This document shows, piece by piece, positions 16,971 through 25,411 of a DNA stretch of 64,000 nt. Origin of the DNA: Nocardia asteroides (GTDB lineage: Bacteria > Actinomycetota > Actinomycetes > Mycobacteriales > Mycobacteriaceae); NCBI RefSeq assembly GCF_021183625.1, contig NZ_CP089214.1, positions 4,898,001 to 4,962,000 on the forward strand, given 5' to 3'. How positions within the stretch are numbered: position 1 is the first letter of the stretch; every line of letters starts with the position of its first letter. A program made the translations under genes and the position numbers. The notes below the pieces were generated by a model that was not told the DNA's origin, made no database searches, and saw nothing but the letters and a program-made list of their open reading frames with translations.

Positions 16971-17414
16971 GTGCCTACGTACAGCCCGAAGGCGGGTGAC
17001 GTAACCCGCAAGTGGTACGTCATCGACGCCACTGACGTAGTGCTCGGACGCCTTGCCGTGCAAGCAGCGACGCTGCTTCGCGGCAAGAACAAGCCGACCT
17101 ACGCGCCGAACTTCGATGGTGGCGACTTCGTCATCATCATCAATGCCGACAAGATCTCGCTCAGCGGGAACAAGCGGCAGGACAAGCTGATCCACCACCA
17201 CTCCGGCCACCCGGGCGGCCTCAAGTCGCGCTCTGTCGGTCAGGTCATGGAGACCCGCCCCGATCGGGTCGTGGAGAAGGCCATCAAGGGCATGATCCCC
17301 AAGAACAAGCTGGGCAACGCGATCGCGGGCAAGCTCAAGGTGTACGCGGGCGCGGCCCATCCGCACGCCGCGCAGCAGCCCATCCCGTTCGAGATCAAGC
17401 AGGTGGCCCAGTGA
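16971..17414 (+). CDS. rplM: 50S ribosomal protein L13
   Basis: A 147-residue L13, an early assembly protein of the large ribosomal subunit. The GTG at 16971 yields MPTYSPKAGD, the exact start seen in actinobacterial orthologues, with an AGACAGGG ribosome site; the in-frame upstream extension is not coding. Conserved blocks visible are KWYVIDATDVVLGRLA, GGDFVIIINADKI and GMIPKNKLG, ending in KQVAQ. The stop overlaps the rpsI start (GTGA), so the pair is translationally coupled, as in most bacteria. Confidence 0.98.
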   Translation: MPTYSPKAGDVTRKWYVIDATDVVLGRLAVQAATLLRGKNKPTYAPNFDGGDFVIIINADKISLSGNKRQDKLIHHHSGHPGGLKSRSVGQVMETRPDRVVEKAIKGMIPKNKLGNAIAGKLKVYAGAAHPHAAQQPIPFEIKQVAQ

Positions 17415-17953
17415 CCGCTCCCGAAAACGACGCGCTGAACCCCGACGAGACCGAGGTCGAGGTCGAGCTCACCGAGTACACCTCGGAGGACCCGAACGCC
17501 GAGGTCGTGACCGAGGACTACGGCTACGAGGGCGAGCCCGAAGAGGAGTACGCCCCGGTCCTCATCGACCGCCCGGTGCAGACCGTCGGCCGCCGCAAGG
17601 AGGCGGTCGTCCGCGTCCGCATGGTGCCCGGCTCCGGCAACTTCGTGCTGAACGGCCGCACCATCGAGGACTACTTCCCGAACAAGGTGCACCAGCAGCT
17701 GGTGAAGTCCCCGCTGGTCACCGTCGAGCGCACCGAGTCGTTCGACATCTTCGCCCGGCTCGTCGGCGGCGGCCCCTCCGGCCAGGCCGGCGCGCTGCGG
17801 CTCGGCATCGCCAGGGCCCTGATCGAGGTCACCCCGGACGACCGCCCCGCGCTCAAGCGGGCCGGCTTCCTCACCCGTGACCCGCGCGCCACCGAGCGCA
17901 AGAAGTACGGCCTGAAGAAGGCCCGCAAGGCGCCGCAGTACTCGAAGCGCTGA
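17411..17953 (+). CDS. rpsI: 30S ribosomal protein S9
   Basis: A 180-residue S9, whose basic C-terminal tail reaches the P-site tRNA in the ribosome. The conserved core starts at TVGRRKEAVVRVR and ends with the invariant YGLKKARKAPQYSKR tail. It is longer than the M. tuberculosis protein because of an acidic Glu/Asp-rich N-terminal extension of about 50 residues. The GTG start overlaps the rplM stop. A strong terminator follows directly. Confidence 0.98.
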   Translation: MTAPENDALNPDETEVEVELTEYTSEDPNAEVVTEDYGYEGEPEEEYAPVLIDRPVQTVGRRKEAVVRVRMVPGSGNFVLNGRTIEDYFPNKVHQQLVKSPLVTVERTESFDIFARLVGGGPSGQAGALRLGIARALIEVTPDDRPALKRAGFLTRDPRATERKKYGLKKARKAPQYSKR

Positions 17954-17968
17954 TCTACTCGATCGTCC

Positions 17969-18005
17969 GAGAGCAGGCCACCGGCGCCGCCGGTGGCCTG
18001 CTCTC
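17969..18005 (+). terminator. Terminator after rplM-rpsI
   Basis: Perfect 16-bp stem (17969-17984 pairing with 17990-18005, arms begin GAGAGCAGGCC) with a 5-base loop, 16 bases after the rpsI stop. No T-tract. It separates the ribosomal operon from glmM. Confidence 0.85.
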
Positions 18006-18039
18006 GTGGTGTACGCGGAACTTTCTCGAGGACGTATAA

Positions 18040-19410
18040 ATGGGACGCTTGTTCGGCACCGACGGCATTCGCGGGCTCGCCAACGGCACGCTCGGCCCGG
18101 AACTCGCACTCCAGGTGGCCGGTGCGGCCGCCGAGGTGCTCGGCAGGGGCAAGGCCCGCCCGCTCGCGGTGATCGGCCGCGACCCGAGGGCGAGCGGCGA
18201 GATGCTGGAGGCCGCGGTCACCGCCGGGCTCACCGCGGCGGGGGTGGACGTGCTCTCGGTCGGCGTGCTGCCGACGCCTGCCGTCGCCTACCTGACCGGG
18301 CTCTACGACGCCTGCCTCGGCGTGATGATCTCGGCCTCGCACAACCCTATGCCGGACAACGGCATCAAGATCTTCGCGGCGGGCGGGCACAAGCTCGACG
18401 ACGCGATCGAGGACCGGATCGAGGCCCTGATCAGGGCGAACACCCCGCAGCGGCCGACCGGCGCCGGGCTCGGCCGGGTGCGCAGCGCCTCCGCCGCCGC
18501 CGGGCCGGACGTGCCTGCGAAGTACTCGCTGGCCGGAACGCACGAGCGCTACGTCGAGCACCTGGTCGCCACCACCGGTGAGGACCTCGCCGGGCTCACC
18601 GTCGTGGTCGACTGCGCCAACGGCGCCGCCGCCGAGGTGGCCCCCGCGGTCTACCGGGCGGCGGGCGCGACGGTGATCGCGATCAACGCCGAGCCGGACG
18701 GGCTCAACATCAACGACGGCTGCGGCTCCACCCACCTGGGCCCGGTGCAGGCGGCGGTGCTGGAGTACGGCGCCGACCTCGGCCTCGCGCTCGACGGCGA
18801 CGCCGACCGCTGCCTCGCGGTGGACGCCACCGGCGCCGTCGTCGACGGCGACGCCATCCTCGCGGTGCTCGCCATCGGCATGCGCGAGCGCGGCGAGCTG
18901 GCCGATGACACCCTGGTGGCGACGGTCATGAGCAACCTCGGGCTGCACATCGCCATGCGCGAGGCCGGGATCGCGCTGCGCACCACCGGCGTCGGCGACC
19001 GCTACGTGCTGGAGGAACTGCGCCGCGGCGGGTTCAGCCTCGGCGGCGAGCAGTCCGGCCACGTCATCCTGCCCGCGCACGGCACCACCGGCGACGGCGT
19101 GCTCACCGGGCTGCACCTGATGGCGCGGATGGCCGCGACCGGGCGGAGCATGGCCGAGCTGGCGAGCGTGCTCAGCACGGTGCCGCAGGTGCTGGTGAAC
19201 GTCCCGGTGAGCGACAAGTCGCTGGTGGCCGCGGCGCCCGCGGTGCGCGCGGCGGTGGCCGAGGCGGAGCGCTCGCTCGGCGACAGCGGCCGGGTGCTGC
19301 TGCGCCCGAGCGGAACCGAGGAGCTGGTCCGGGTGATGGTCGAGGCCACCGACCCGGAACGGGCGCGCCAGCTCGCCGCCGATCTGGCCCGCCTGGTCGG
19401 CTCGTTCTAG
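18040..19410 (+). CDS. glmM: Phosphoglucosamine mutase
   Basis: A 456-residue enzyme interconverting glucosamine-6-phosphate and glucosamine-1-phosphate, the step before UDP-GlcNAc in peptidoglycan synthesis. It opens with GRLFGTDGIRG. The phosphoserine loop ISASHNP places the catalytic Ser at residue 100; the metal loop is D252-G-D254-A-D256-R; the sugar loop GEQSGH and the C-terminal phosphate loop RPSGTEELVRVM are all intact. The ATG lacks a strong ribosome site. Its TAG stop overlaps the stop of the convergent membrane gene by two bases. glmS, which supplies its substrate, lies 7 kb downstream. Confidence 0.98.
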   Translation: MGRLFGTDGIRGLANGTLGPELALQVAGAAAEVLGRGKARPLAVIGRDPRASGEMLEAAVTAGLTAAGVDVLSVGVLPTPAVAYLTGLYDACLGVMISASHNPMPDNGIKIFAAGGHKLDDAIEDRIEALIRANTPQRPTGAGLGRVRSASAAAGPDVPAKYSLAGTHERYVEHLVATTGEDLAGLTVVVDCANGAAAEVAPAVYRAAGATVIAINAEPDGLNINDGCGSTHLGPVQAAVLEYGADLGLALDGDADRCLAVDATGAVVDGDAILAVLAIGMRERGELADDTLVATVMSNLGLHIAMREAGIALRTTGVGDRYVLEELRRGGFSLGGEQSGHVILPAHGTTGDGVLTGLHLMARMAATGRSMAELASVLSTVPQVLVNVPVSDKSLVAAAPAVRAAVAEAERSLGDSGRVLLRPSGTEELVRVMVEATDPERARQLAADLARLVGSF

Positions 19411-19850
19411 CCGAGCTGCCAGGCGCGCAGGAAACCGGTGAAGAGCACGAGGAAGCCGCCGACCTCCGCGACGATCAGCAGCACGGTCGCGAGCTTCAGC
19501 GCGACCGGGATGTCGCCGCGGTACTGATTGGTGGTGTCCCGGCGCCACCCGTGCAGCACATAGCTGACGATCGCGCCGACGAAGAAGGCGAGCACCACCA
19601 GGTCGGCGGCGAGGTTCACCGCCGTCGGCCAGGCGCTCAGCTCGGTGAAGACCGCGAGCAGCAGCCCGGCGAAGGCGTAGAGCAGCGCCGCCCGGTGCGC
19701 GATGTCGACGTAGGGGTGCGCGGCGCCCTCCGGGGAGCTCCGCATGCCGCGGTACTTCCAGACCCCGAGCAGCAGCGCCGCCAGGAAGATCACCCCGGTG
19801 ATCAGCAGCGTGACCCGGGTGTCGAGGCCGAGCGTGGCTGGCACGGTCAC
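19407..19850 (-). CDS. Four-helix integral membrane protein, unknown
   Basis: A 147-residue protein from a GTG start, with about four hydrophobic helices (near residues 12-30, 48-68, 75-98 and 118-140) and short loops. No family motif is recognised. Its start overlaps the stop of the ABC-F gene by four bases (GTGA), so it is translationally coupled to it. Much longer readings through the ABC-F region are another frame of that gene. A role with the ABC-F factor is possible but not shown. Confidence 0.75.
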   Translation of the reverse strand: MTVPATLGLDTRVTLLITGVIFLAALLLGVWKYRGMRSSPEGAAHPYVDIAHRAALLYAFAGLLLAVFTELSAWPTAVNLAADLVVLAFFVGAIVSYVLHGWRRDTTNQYRGDIPVALKLATVLLIVAEVGGFLVLFTGFLRAWQLG

Positions 19851-21481
19851 TCCTCCGTGAGCGTGCCGCCGGCCAGGTGCCAGCGGCGGGTGGCGCGCAC
19901 CGAATCGAGCATCCGCCGATCGTGCGTGACCAGCAGCAGCGTGCCGTCGAAGGAGTCGACCGCCTGCTCCAGCTGCTCGATGGCTGGCAGATCCAGGTGG
20001 TTCGTCGGCTCGTCCAGGACCAGCAGGTTCACCCCGCGGGCCTGGAGCAGCGCCAGCGCCGCCCTGGTCCGCTCGCCGGGGGAGAGCGTGGCACAGGGAC
20101 GAAGCACGTGCGGGCCGCGCAGCCCGAACTTGGCGAGCAGGGTCCGCACCTCGGCCTCCGGCAGCTCCGGCACCGCGGCGCCGAAGGTCTCGGCCAGGGT
20201 GTCGTCGGCCCGGAACAGCCCGCGCGCCTGATCCACCTCGCCGACCAGCACGCCGGAGCCGGTGCTCGCGCTGCCGCTGTCCGGCTGGATCCGGCCGAGC
20301 AGCAGCCCGAGCAGCGTGGACTTGCCCGCGCCGTTCGCACCGGTGAGCACGACCCGGTCGGCCCAGTTCAGCTGGGTGCTGATCGGGCCGAGGGTGAAGC
20401 CGCCGCGGCGCACGACCGCTCGGGAGAGCGTGGCGACCACCGAGCCGCTGCGCGGGGCCGCGGCGATCTCCATGCGCAGCTCCCACTCCTTGCGCGGTTC
20501 GTCGACCACGTCCAGCCGCTCGATCCGGCGCTGCGTCTGGCGGGCCTTGGCCGCCTGCTTCTCGGTGGACTCGGCACGCATCTTGCGCCCGGCCTTGTCC
20601 GAGTCCTGCTTGCCCTTGCGCCGCGCGTTCCGCACCCCGTGCTCCAGCCAGTTGCGCTGCATCTGCGCGCGCGCCTCCAGCCCGGACTTGGTGTCGGCGA
20701 ACTCCTCGTACGCCTCGCGCGCGTGCCTGCGCGCGACCGCCCGCTCGGCCAGGTACGACTCGTAGCCGCCGTCGTAGTAGTCGACCTGCTGCTGCGCCAG
20801 ATCCAGCTCCAGGATGCCGTTCACGGTGCGCGCGAGGAACTCCCGATCGTGGCTGACCACCATCATCGGCACCCGGATGCCGAGCACGAAGCGCTCCAGC
20901 CGGGCCAGGCCGTCCAGGTCGAGGTCGTTGGTCGGCTCGTCCAGCAGCAGCACGTCGTAGCGGGAGAGCAGCACCGAGGCCAGCCCGGCGCGGGCGGCCT
21001 GGCCGCCGGAGAGCGCCGTCATCGGGGTCTCGACGCCCTGCGGCAGGGTGCTGTCCAGCCCGAGCTCGGCGGAGATCTCCGCGGCGCGCTGCTCCAGGTC
21101 GGCGCCGCCGAGCGCGAGCCAGCGCTCCAGGGCGGGGGTGTAGTCGTCGGCGCCGCCGTCGGCGAGCCGCTCGGCGGCGGCGTCCATCGCGCGCTGCGCC
21201 TCGGCCACCCCGGTGCGCCTGGCGAGGAAATCGAGCACGGTCTCGCCCGGCACCCGCTCCGGCTCCTGCGCGAGGTGGCCGACGGTCGCGTCCGGCGGGC
21301 TCAGCGTGATGCCGGCGGCGGGCGCGCTCGCCAGCAGCCGCAGCAGCGTCGACTTGCCCGCGCCGTTCACGCCGACCAGGCCGATCACGTCGCCGTCGGC
21401 GAGCGTGAGATCGAGGTCGTCGAAGAGGGTGCGTTCGGCGTGTCCGGCCGCGAGACCGCGGGCGTGCAGGGTGGTGCTCAC
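19847..21481 (-). CDS. ABC-F family ATPase
   Basis: A 544-residue soluble tandem ATPase of the ABC-F type; such proteins act on ribosomes in translation quality control or antibiotic protection. Domain 1 has Walker A GVNGAGKST near residue 37 and signature LSGGQAARAG, with Walker B LLLDEPTNDLD. The arginine/lysine-rich helical linker, including RRKGKQDSDKAGRKM, lies at about 240-290. Domain 2 has GANGAGKST, signature LSPGERTRAALA and LLVLDEPTNHLD. No transmembrane part is present. The GTG at 21481 is preferred; GTG at 21487 is the alternative. Whether it confers resistance cannot be told from sequence alone. Confidence 0.93.
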   Translation of the reverse strand: MSTTLHARGLAAGHAERTLFDDLDLTLADGDVIGLVGVNGAGKSTLLRLLASAPAAGITLSPPDATVGHLAQEPERVPGETVLDFLARRTGVAEAQRAMDAAAERLADGGADDYTPALERWLALGGADLEQRAAEISAELGLDSTLPQGVETPMTALSGGQAARAGLASVLLSRYDVLLLDEPTNDLDLDGLARLERFVLGIRVPMMVVSHDREFLARTVNGILELDLAQQQVDYYDGGYESYLAERAVARRHAREAYEEFADTKSGLEARAQMQRNWLEHGVRNARRKGKQDSDKAGRKMRAESTEKQAAKARQTQRRIERLDVVDEPRKEWELRMEIAAAPRSGSVVATLSRAVVRRGGFTLGPISTQLNWADRVVLTGANGAGKSTLLGLLLGRIQPDSGSASTGSGVLVGEVDQARGLFRADDTLAETFGAAVPELPEAEVRTLLAKFGLRGPHVLRPCATLSPGERTRAALALLQARGVNLLVLDEPTNHLDLPAIEQLEQAVDSFDGTLLLVTHDRRMLDSVRATRRWHLAGGTLTEE

Positions 21482-21616
21482 CCGCACGAGTCTGCCGTGT
21501 CCGGGTCCGACCCCGAGACCGGGCCGGGCGGAATGGGGGTCGATATGGGTACCGCGACCGATGCGGCGCGAACCCCGCTCGCGGAGAGTGGAAGTCGTCA
21601 CGAGGAGGAGAACACC

Positions 21617-21811
21617 ATGACCACCACACCGACCCGCCGCTTCACCCGCACCGCCGACGATCAGGTCGTCGCCGGGGTCTGCGGCGGCATCGCCCGCTAC
21701 TTCGGCTGGAACTCGACCGTCGTCCGGATCGCGTTCGTGCTGTCCTGCCTGCTCCCGGGGCCGCAGTTCCTGGTGTACGCCGCGCTGTGGCTGCTGATGC
21801 CGAAGTACTGA
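21617..21811 (+). CDS. PspC-domain miniprotein
   Basis: A 64-residue protein that is essentially one PspC domain: QVVAGVCGGIARYFGWN followed by a helix IAFVLSCLLPGPQFLVYAALWLLMPKY. PspC domains are inner-membrane stress sensors. The start is the ATG with an excellent GAGGAGGAG ribosome site; the long upstream reading in this frame is antisense to the ABC-F gene. It is one of four PspC-type sequences in the window. Confidence 0.9.
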   Translation: MTTTPTRRFTRTADDQVVAGVCGGIARYFGWNSTVVRIAFVLSCLLPGPQFLVYAALWLLMPKY

Positions 21812-21881
21812 GCATGCGCCCCGGATCGGCGGGTGACAGGATGGAGGGCCACACCCGCCGATCGGCCTTGCAGGAGGAGCC

Positions 21882-22187
21882 GTGGTCAATTCGGCCGAGT
21901 TCCCCGGGATGGACCTCCCCGACGTGGACGCCGCCTCGCCGCTGCACGACCTCGGCGAGGTCGGGCTGGCGCACCCCGGCCAGGACATCGACGGCGACGG
22001 CGCACTCGACTCGATCACCGAATCCGACGAGCACGGCCTGCGGGTCTGGACCGACACCGACCGCGACGGCCTCGCCGATCACCTGACCGTGGTGGAGAAG
22101 GACGGCGACTACGCCGCCTGGGAGTTCCACCACCACCCGGACGGCACCTCGGAGTGGGTGCGCACCGATCAGGGCAGGCTCGGCTGA
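21882..22187 (+). CDS. DUF6802-like protein with Ca-binding-type DxDGDG repeats
   Basis: A 101-residue protein from a GTG start with ribosome site AGGAGGAG (about five bases upstream). Two acidic repeats are seen, DIDGDGALDS and DTDRDGLADH, followed by a Trp/His-rich end (AAWEFHHHPDG). The arrangement resembles the actinobacterial DUF6802 family, of unknown function. There is no signal peptide. The same acidic motif (DADGDGRPDD) recurs in the large Thr/Pro-rich protein 0.4 kb downstream, which suggests a functional relation. Confidence 0.75.
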   Translation: MVNSAEFPGMDLPDVDAASPLHDLGEVGLAHPGQDIDGDGALDSITESDEHGLRVWTDTDRDGLADHLTVVEKDGDYAAWEFHHHPDGTSEWVRTDQGRLG

Positions 22188-22307
22188 GCCGCGATCCGGC
22201 GGAACCGCGAGCACCCCGGCCGCGTCGAAGGAGGGTGAGGAGGTTCCGGGCCGGGAGCGGGGCCGCCGCACATCCATCGGGCGAGCAGAAGCGGAGGGGG
22301 CGCAGCG

Positions 22308-22604
22308 ATGAGCAGCGAGATCGTCGGGGTGAACACCGGCGAACTGAAGCGTCTGGCGAACGAACTGCAGGGGTCGGGGAGTGACGTCGGGAGCCTCGTG
22401 CGGGCCGTCTCCGACCATCTCCTCGGGCCGGGGGAGGTCGGCGCGAACTACCCGGCGGAGGGGGCGGCCATCCGGGCCGGGCTCGAGGCGCTGGGGGAGC
22501 GGATCGCAGGCTGGTCCGGCGCGACGGCGGCCGCCGCCGCATCGATTCTGGTCGCGGTGAACCGGCAGAGCGCCGCCGACCGCCTCGACTTCGGCGAGCA
22601 GTGA
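22308..22604 (+). CDS. EspC/WXG100-like type VII target protein
   Basis: A 98-residue all-helical protein with W69-S-G71 at the predicted turn and a size typical of type VII secretion targets of the EspC/DUF2580 kind. The N-terminal segment has regularly spaced hydrophobics (LKRLANELQGSGSDVGSLV). The ATG has a GGAGGGGGCGCAGCG run upstream. The stop is one base before the ATG of the next gene, so it heads a tight four-gene run. No YxxxD/E signal is obvious at the C-terminus. Confidence 0.75.
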   Translation: MSSEIVGVNTGELKRLANELQGSGSDVGSLVRAVSDHLLGPGEVGANYPAEGAAIRAGLEALGERIAGWSGATAAAAASILVAVNRQSAADRLDFGEQ

Positions 22605-22605
22605 C

Positions 22606-24720
22606 ATGACCTTCACCGTGCCCTCCGGGGCTACCGTCGCCCAGCTGCTGGAGCTGGGGTCGCAGAGCCTGCTGTACTTCGAGCACTTCGGCCCGCGCTA
22701 CCAGCGCTGGGCGAAGACGGTGCCGGAGAACGGCGACTACGCCACCCTGCACCGCCGCTTCTACGAGCAGAACGGGGTGTCCGAGGAGCGGATTCGCGCC
22801 ACCGCCGACGCACTGCGCGGGGTGCTCGGTGCGCTGCGCGAGCAGTACCAGGCGCAGGGCGACAGCACGCGCGGGATCGCCGGGGTCTGGCAGGGGGCGG
22901 CGGCCGCCGCCGAGATCTCGCTGCTGAACCGGCAACTCGCGGTCGCCGAGGTGGATATCGCCGCGCTCGCCGAGATCTCCGCCGCCTTCGACCGCCTGCC
23001 TGAGTTGCTGCGCGACGCGGTGCGCGGCAAGGCCGAGATCGTGCCGCAGATCTTGGAGCACGGCACCGAGCTGAAGATCGACGGGAAGTCGCCGGAGGAT
23101 GTCGATCTCATCATCGACGGGGCCGACGGGTTCGGGTGGACGCACACGCTGAGCGCCGGTTCCGCGGCGAGCCGGGCGCAGGCGCTTTTTCCGGATCTGC
23201 GGCTCGGGGTGTGGGAGGAGTTCGTGTACGGGGGCGGGGCGGTGCAGAGTCCGTGGTCGCCGTATCAGGATGTCATCGCGGAGCGGTGCCGGGGGTGGCT
23301 GGACGAGCTTTTCGTGCCGGATTACGAGCGGAAGGTGGGGAAGTTCGGGGAGCTCTGCACCGTTGTCGACGACGGGGTTCGGCGGGTGTACGAGGGGGTT
23401 GCGGGGAAGTTCGCGGGGTTGTCGGGGGAGGGGTATCCGCGGGCGGGGGATTCGGCGTCCGAGACGCCGGGTGCCGAGGCGTCGGGTACGGCGCCGGTGA
23501 GTACCGAGCCGGTCGGCACGACGCCCGCGTCGACCACGCCTACGTCGACTACGCCTACGTCGACTACGCCCGCCGCGATAACGTCCTCGGCCACGACGCC
23601 CTCGGCCGCGACGCCGTCCGCGACAACGCCCTCGGCCACGACGCCTTCTGCGACGACGGCGACAACGCCGACACCCTCGTCGACCACGACGCCGTCGACG
23701 ACAACCTCGCCGCCTTCGACAACGGCATCGCCTACGACGACGCAGTCGCCTACGACGACCACGCAGTCGCCCACGACGAGCACGCCGACCACCACGTCAC
23801 CGTCGACCACGACGAGCACGCCATCGACCACAGCCATCACCACGGCTCTCGAGGGGCTCAGCACGCTGAACTCGGCGGCGCAGACCCTGACGCCGATCGC
23901 GCAGAGCGTGGCGCAATCCCTCGGCACCGGCCTCAGCGCCCTGACCGATTCGGTCACCGCGGGCATCGATGACGCTCTGGAACGCGTCCAGCAGGCTTTC
24001 GAACCGGTCGACGCGGACGGTGACGGCCGGCCCGACGACCGGGTGCTCGCCGGCTTCCCGCTCGGCGAGCAGCAGGCGGAGGTGGCGCTCGGCGCCGACG
24101 GGCAGCTCGCGCTCACCCTCACCGAGCCCGACGGATCGAGCGCCGAGTACCGGCTGGAGACCGACGAGAACGGTCACCCGGTGCTGGTCCAGGTCGACCC
24201 GGAGACCGGCGAGAAGATCGAGCCAGAGGGTGACGAGGCGGCCCCCGGCGACGATCCACGGTCCAGGTCTGCCCCGGACGACGCCCAGGCTCCGGATGAG
24301 GCACCGCAACCGGCCGACGCGGATCCGGCGACCCCCGATCCGGCGAATCCGACTCCCGGCGCCTCCTCTCCAGGTGACCCCGGCTCGGCGACCCCGGCTC
24401 CCGGTGCCTCCACTCCAGGTGACCCGGACCCGGTGACCCCGGCTCCAGGTGACCCCGGCTCGGCTCCAGGTGACCCGGACCCGGCGACCCCGGCTCCGGG
24501 TGTCCCCGGTACGGCGGCTCCGGTTCCGGGTGGGGATGCGCAGGCGAACCCCGCTCCCGCCGATCCGGCCCCGGCGAACAACCCCGGCACCGGAATCCCG
24601 GCCGCCCCGCGCCGGGAGGAGGACGGCGAGCACCGCTCCCGGGAATTCCCGGACAGCGCACCGGCCGAACCACCGGACCCGGACAGCGGCGCCCGACTCT
24701 CGGAAGCGGGCCCCCTGTGA
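22606..24720 (+). CDS. Large Thr/Pro-rich protein with WQG motif, probable type VII substrate
   Basis: A 704-residue protein that I do not recognise as a whole. Residues 1-290 are helical with W95-Q-G97 in a WXG-like turn, matching the head of large type VII substrates. Residues 295-410 are almost only Thr, Ser, Pro and Ala. A short helical segment follows, then an acidic DADGDGRPDD motif near residue 470 with an 80-residue domain, and finally a Pro/Ala/Gly/Asp-rich tail with PGDPGSATPAPG-type repeats. There is no classical signal peptide. Codon use changes in the head region near 23.15-23.48 kb (more GGG, TTT and GTT). The stop overlaps the next GTG. Confidence 0.8.
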   Translation: MTFTVPSGATVAQLLELGSQSLLYFEHFGPRYQRWAKTVPENGDYATLHRRFYEQNGVSEERIRATADALRGVLGALREQYQAQGDSTRGIAGVWQGAAAAAEISLLNRQLAVAEVDIAALAEISAAFDRLPELLRDAVRGKAEIVPQILEHGTELKIDGKSPEDVDLIIDGADGFGWTHTLSAGSAASRAQALFPDLRLGVWEEFVYGGGAVQSPWSPYQDVIAERCRGWLDELFVPDYERKVGKFGELCTVVDDGVRRVYEGVAGKFAGLSGEGYPRAGDSASETPGAEASGTAPVSTEPVGTTPASTTPTSTTPTSTTPAAITSSATTPSAATPSATTPSATTPSATTATTPTPSSTTTPSTTTSPPSTTASPTTTQSPTTTTQSPTTSTPTTTSPSTTTSTPSTTAITTALEGLSTLNSAAQTLTPIAQSVAQSLGTGLSALTDSVTAGIDDALERVQQAFEPVDADGDGRPDDRVLAGFPLGEQQAEVALGADGQLALTLTEPDGSSAEYRLETDENGHPVLVQVDPETGEKIEPEGDEAAPGDDPRSRSAPDDAQAPDEAPQPADADPATPDPANPTPGASSPGDPGSATPAPGASTPGDPDPVTPAPGDPGSAPGDPDPATPAPGVPGTAAPVPGGDAQANPAPADPAPANNPGTGIPAAPRREEDGEHRSREFPDSAPAEPPDPDSGARLSEAGPL
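23491..23850 (+). repeat. Degenerate tandem repeats encoding the Thr/Ser/Pro stalk
   Basis: ACG/ACC-, CCG- and TCG-rich imperfect repeats. Two exact tandem copies of the 15-mer ACGCCTACGTCGACT occur near 23.54-23.56 kb. The array is likely to vary in length between strains by slippage. Confidence 0.8.
24350..24510 (+). repeat. Imperfect PGDPGSATPAPG-type coding repeats
   Basis: Variants of CCAGGTGACCCCGGCTCGG and CCGGCTCCCGGTGCCTCC alternate several times and encode the Pro/Gly/Asp tail of the large protein. Confidence 0.7.
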
Positions 24721-24902
24721 ACCGCCGCCCGGCGGGCACCCACCGCTGGTCCGCCTCGCTCCGCGGCGGCGCGGGCCACCGCCCGGCCCTGCGCTGCGCA
24801 GGCCCCGTCGACCGCCGCCTCGACGCACCCGCCGACCCCGTCCCCGACGACCCGACCCGGGACGAACCGGGCGCACCGGCGAAGGAAGGTGAATCACCGT
24901 GA
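24717..24902 (+). CDS. Small coupled ORF, unknown
   Basis: A 61-residue ORF that begins with a GTG overlapping the stop of the 704-residue gene and ends with a TGA overlapping the GTG of the next gene. Both junctions are GTGA. Such placement is what a genuine, translationally coupled gene would show, although at this GC content short open frames are common. The product is hydrophilic, Arg-rich at first and acidic/Pro-rich later, with no recognisable motif. Confidence 0.5.
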   Translation: MNRRPAGTHRWSASLRGGAGHRPALRCAGPVDRRLDAPADPVPDDPTRDEPGAPAKEGESP

Positions 24903-25411
24903 CCCTCGACGCCGACCTCGACCGCATAGCCGCCGAGTCCAGCCGCCGCTCCGCCGCCGTCATCGACGAACTCACCTCGGCCAACGCCCGCACCGCCATC
25001 GTCGCCACCGACCTCGCCACCCGCTCCGCCCGAGCCATCGAGGCCCTCCAGCGCAGGCAACCACCCGCCGAACCTCGGCAGGAGGCCCTGCCGGACGTGG
25101 TGAGCACGCCCGGCGCACCTGGGTGGCCGGTACCCGAGCACCCGGACTCGAGCCCCGCGCCGGATCCGAGCTTCGCACCGGGTGCCGCACCGGAGCGCAC
25201 AGGCAGGCATGCCGCTCCGGACCCGGACGAGAACACCCGCCCGCTCCGGCGCGCCCCCGTCCCGGCCGACGCGGACAGGGAGGAGCTACAGGAGCGCCGC
25301 GATGCGATCGCACGCTCGATCGCCGCCCGCAGGGCGCAGAGCGTCGCCCGGCCGAGCGACCAGGACGACGAGGAGGGCGAGTACTACCGGCGCACCAGCT
25401 GGCTGATCTGA
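24899..25411 (+). CDS. Hydrophilic protein closing the type VII-like cassette
   Basis: A 170-residue protein with a helical first 55 residues (LDADLDRIAAESSRRSAAVIDELTS is the pattern; Ala/Ser/Arg-rich), a Pro-rich middle and a second charged helix ending in EEGEYYRRTSWLI. It has no signal peptide or membrane segment and is not recognised. Coupling to the upstream small ORF by GTGA makes it the last member of the 22308-25411 run; a chaperone or accessory role is conceivable but unsupported. Its 3' end overlaps the convergent hydrolase gene by 28 bp. Confidence 0.7.
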   Translation: MTLDADLDRIAAESSRRSAAVIDELTSANARTAIVATDLATRSARAIEALQRRQPPAEPRQEALPDVVSTPGAPGWPVPEHPDSSPAPDPSFAPGAAPERTGRHAAPDPDENTRPLRRAPVPADADREELQERRDAIARSIAARRAQSVARPSDQDDEEGEYYRRTSWLI

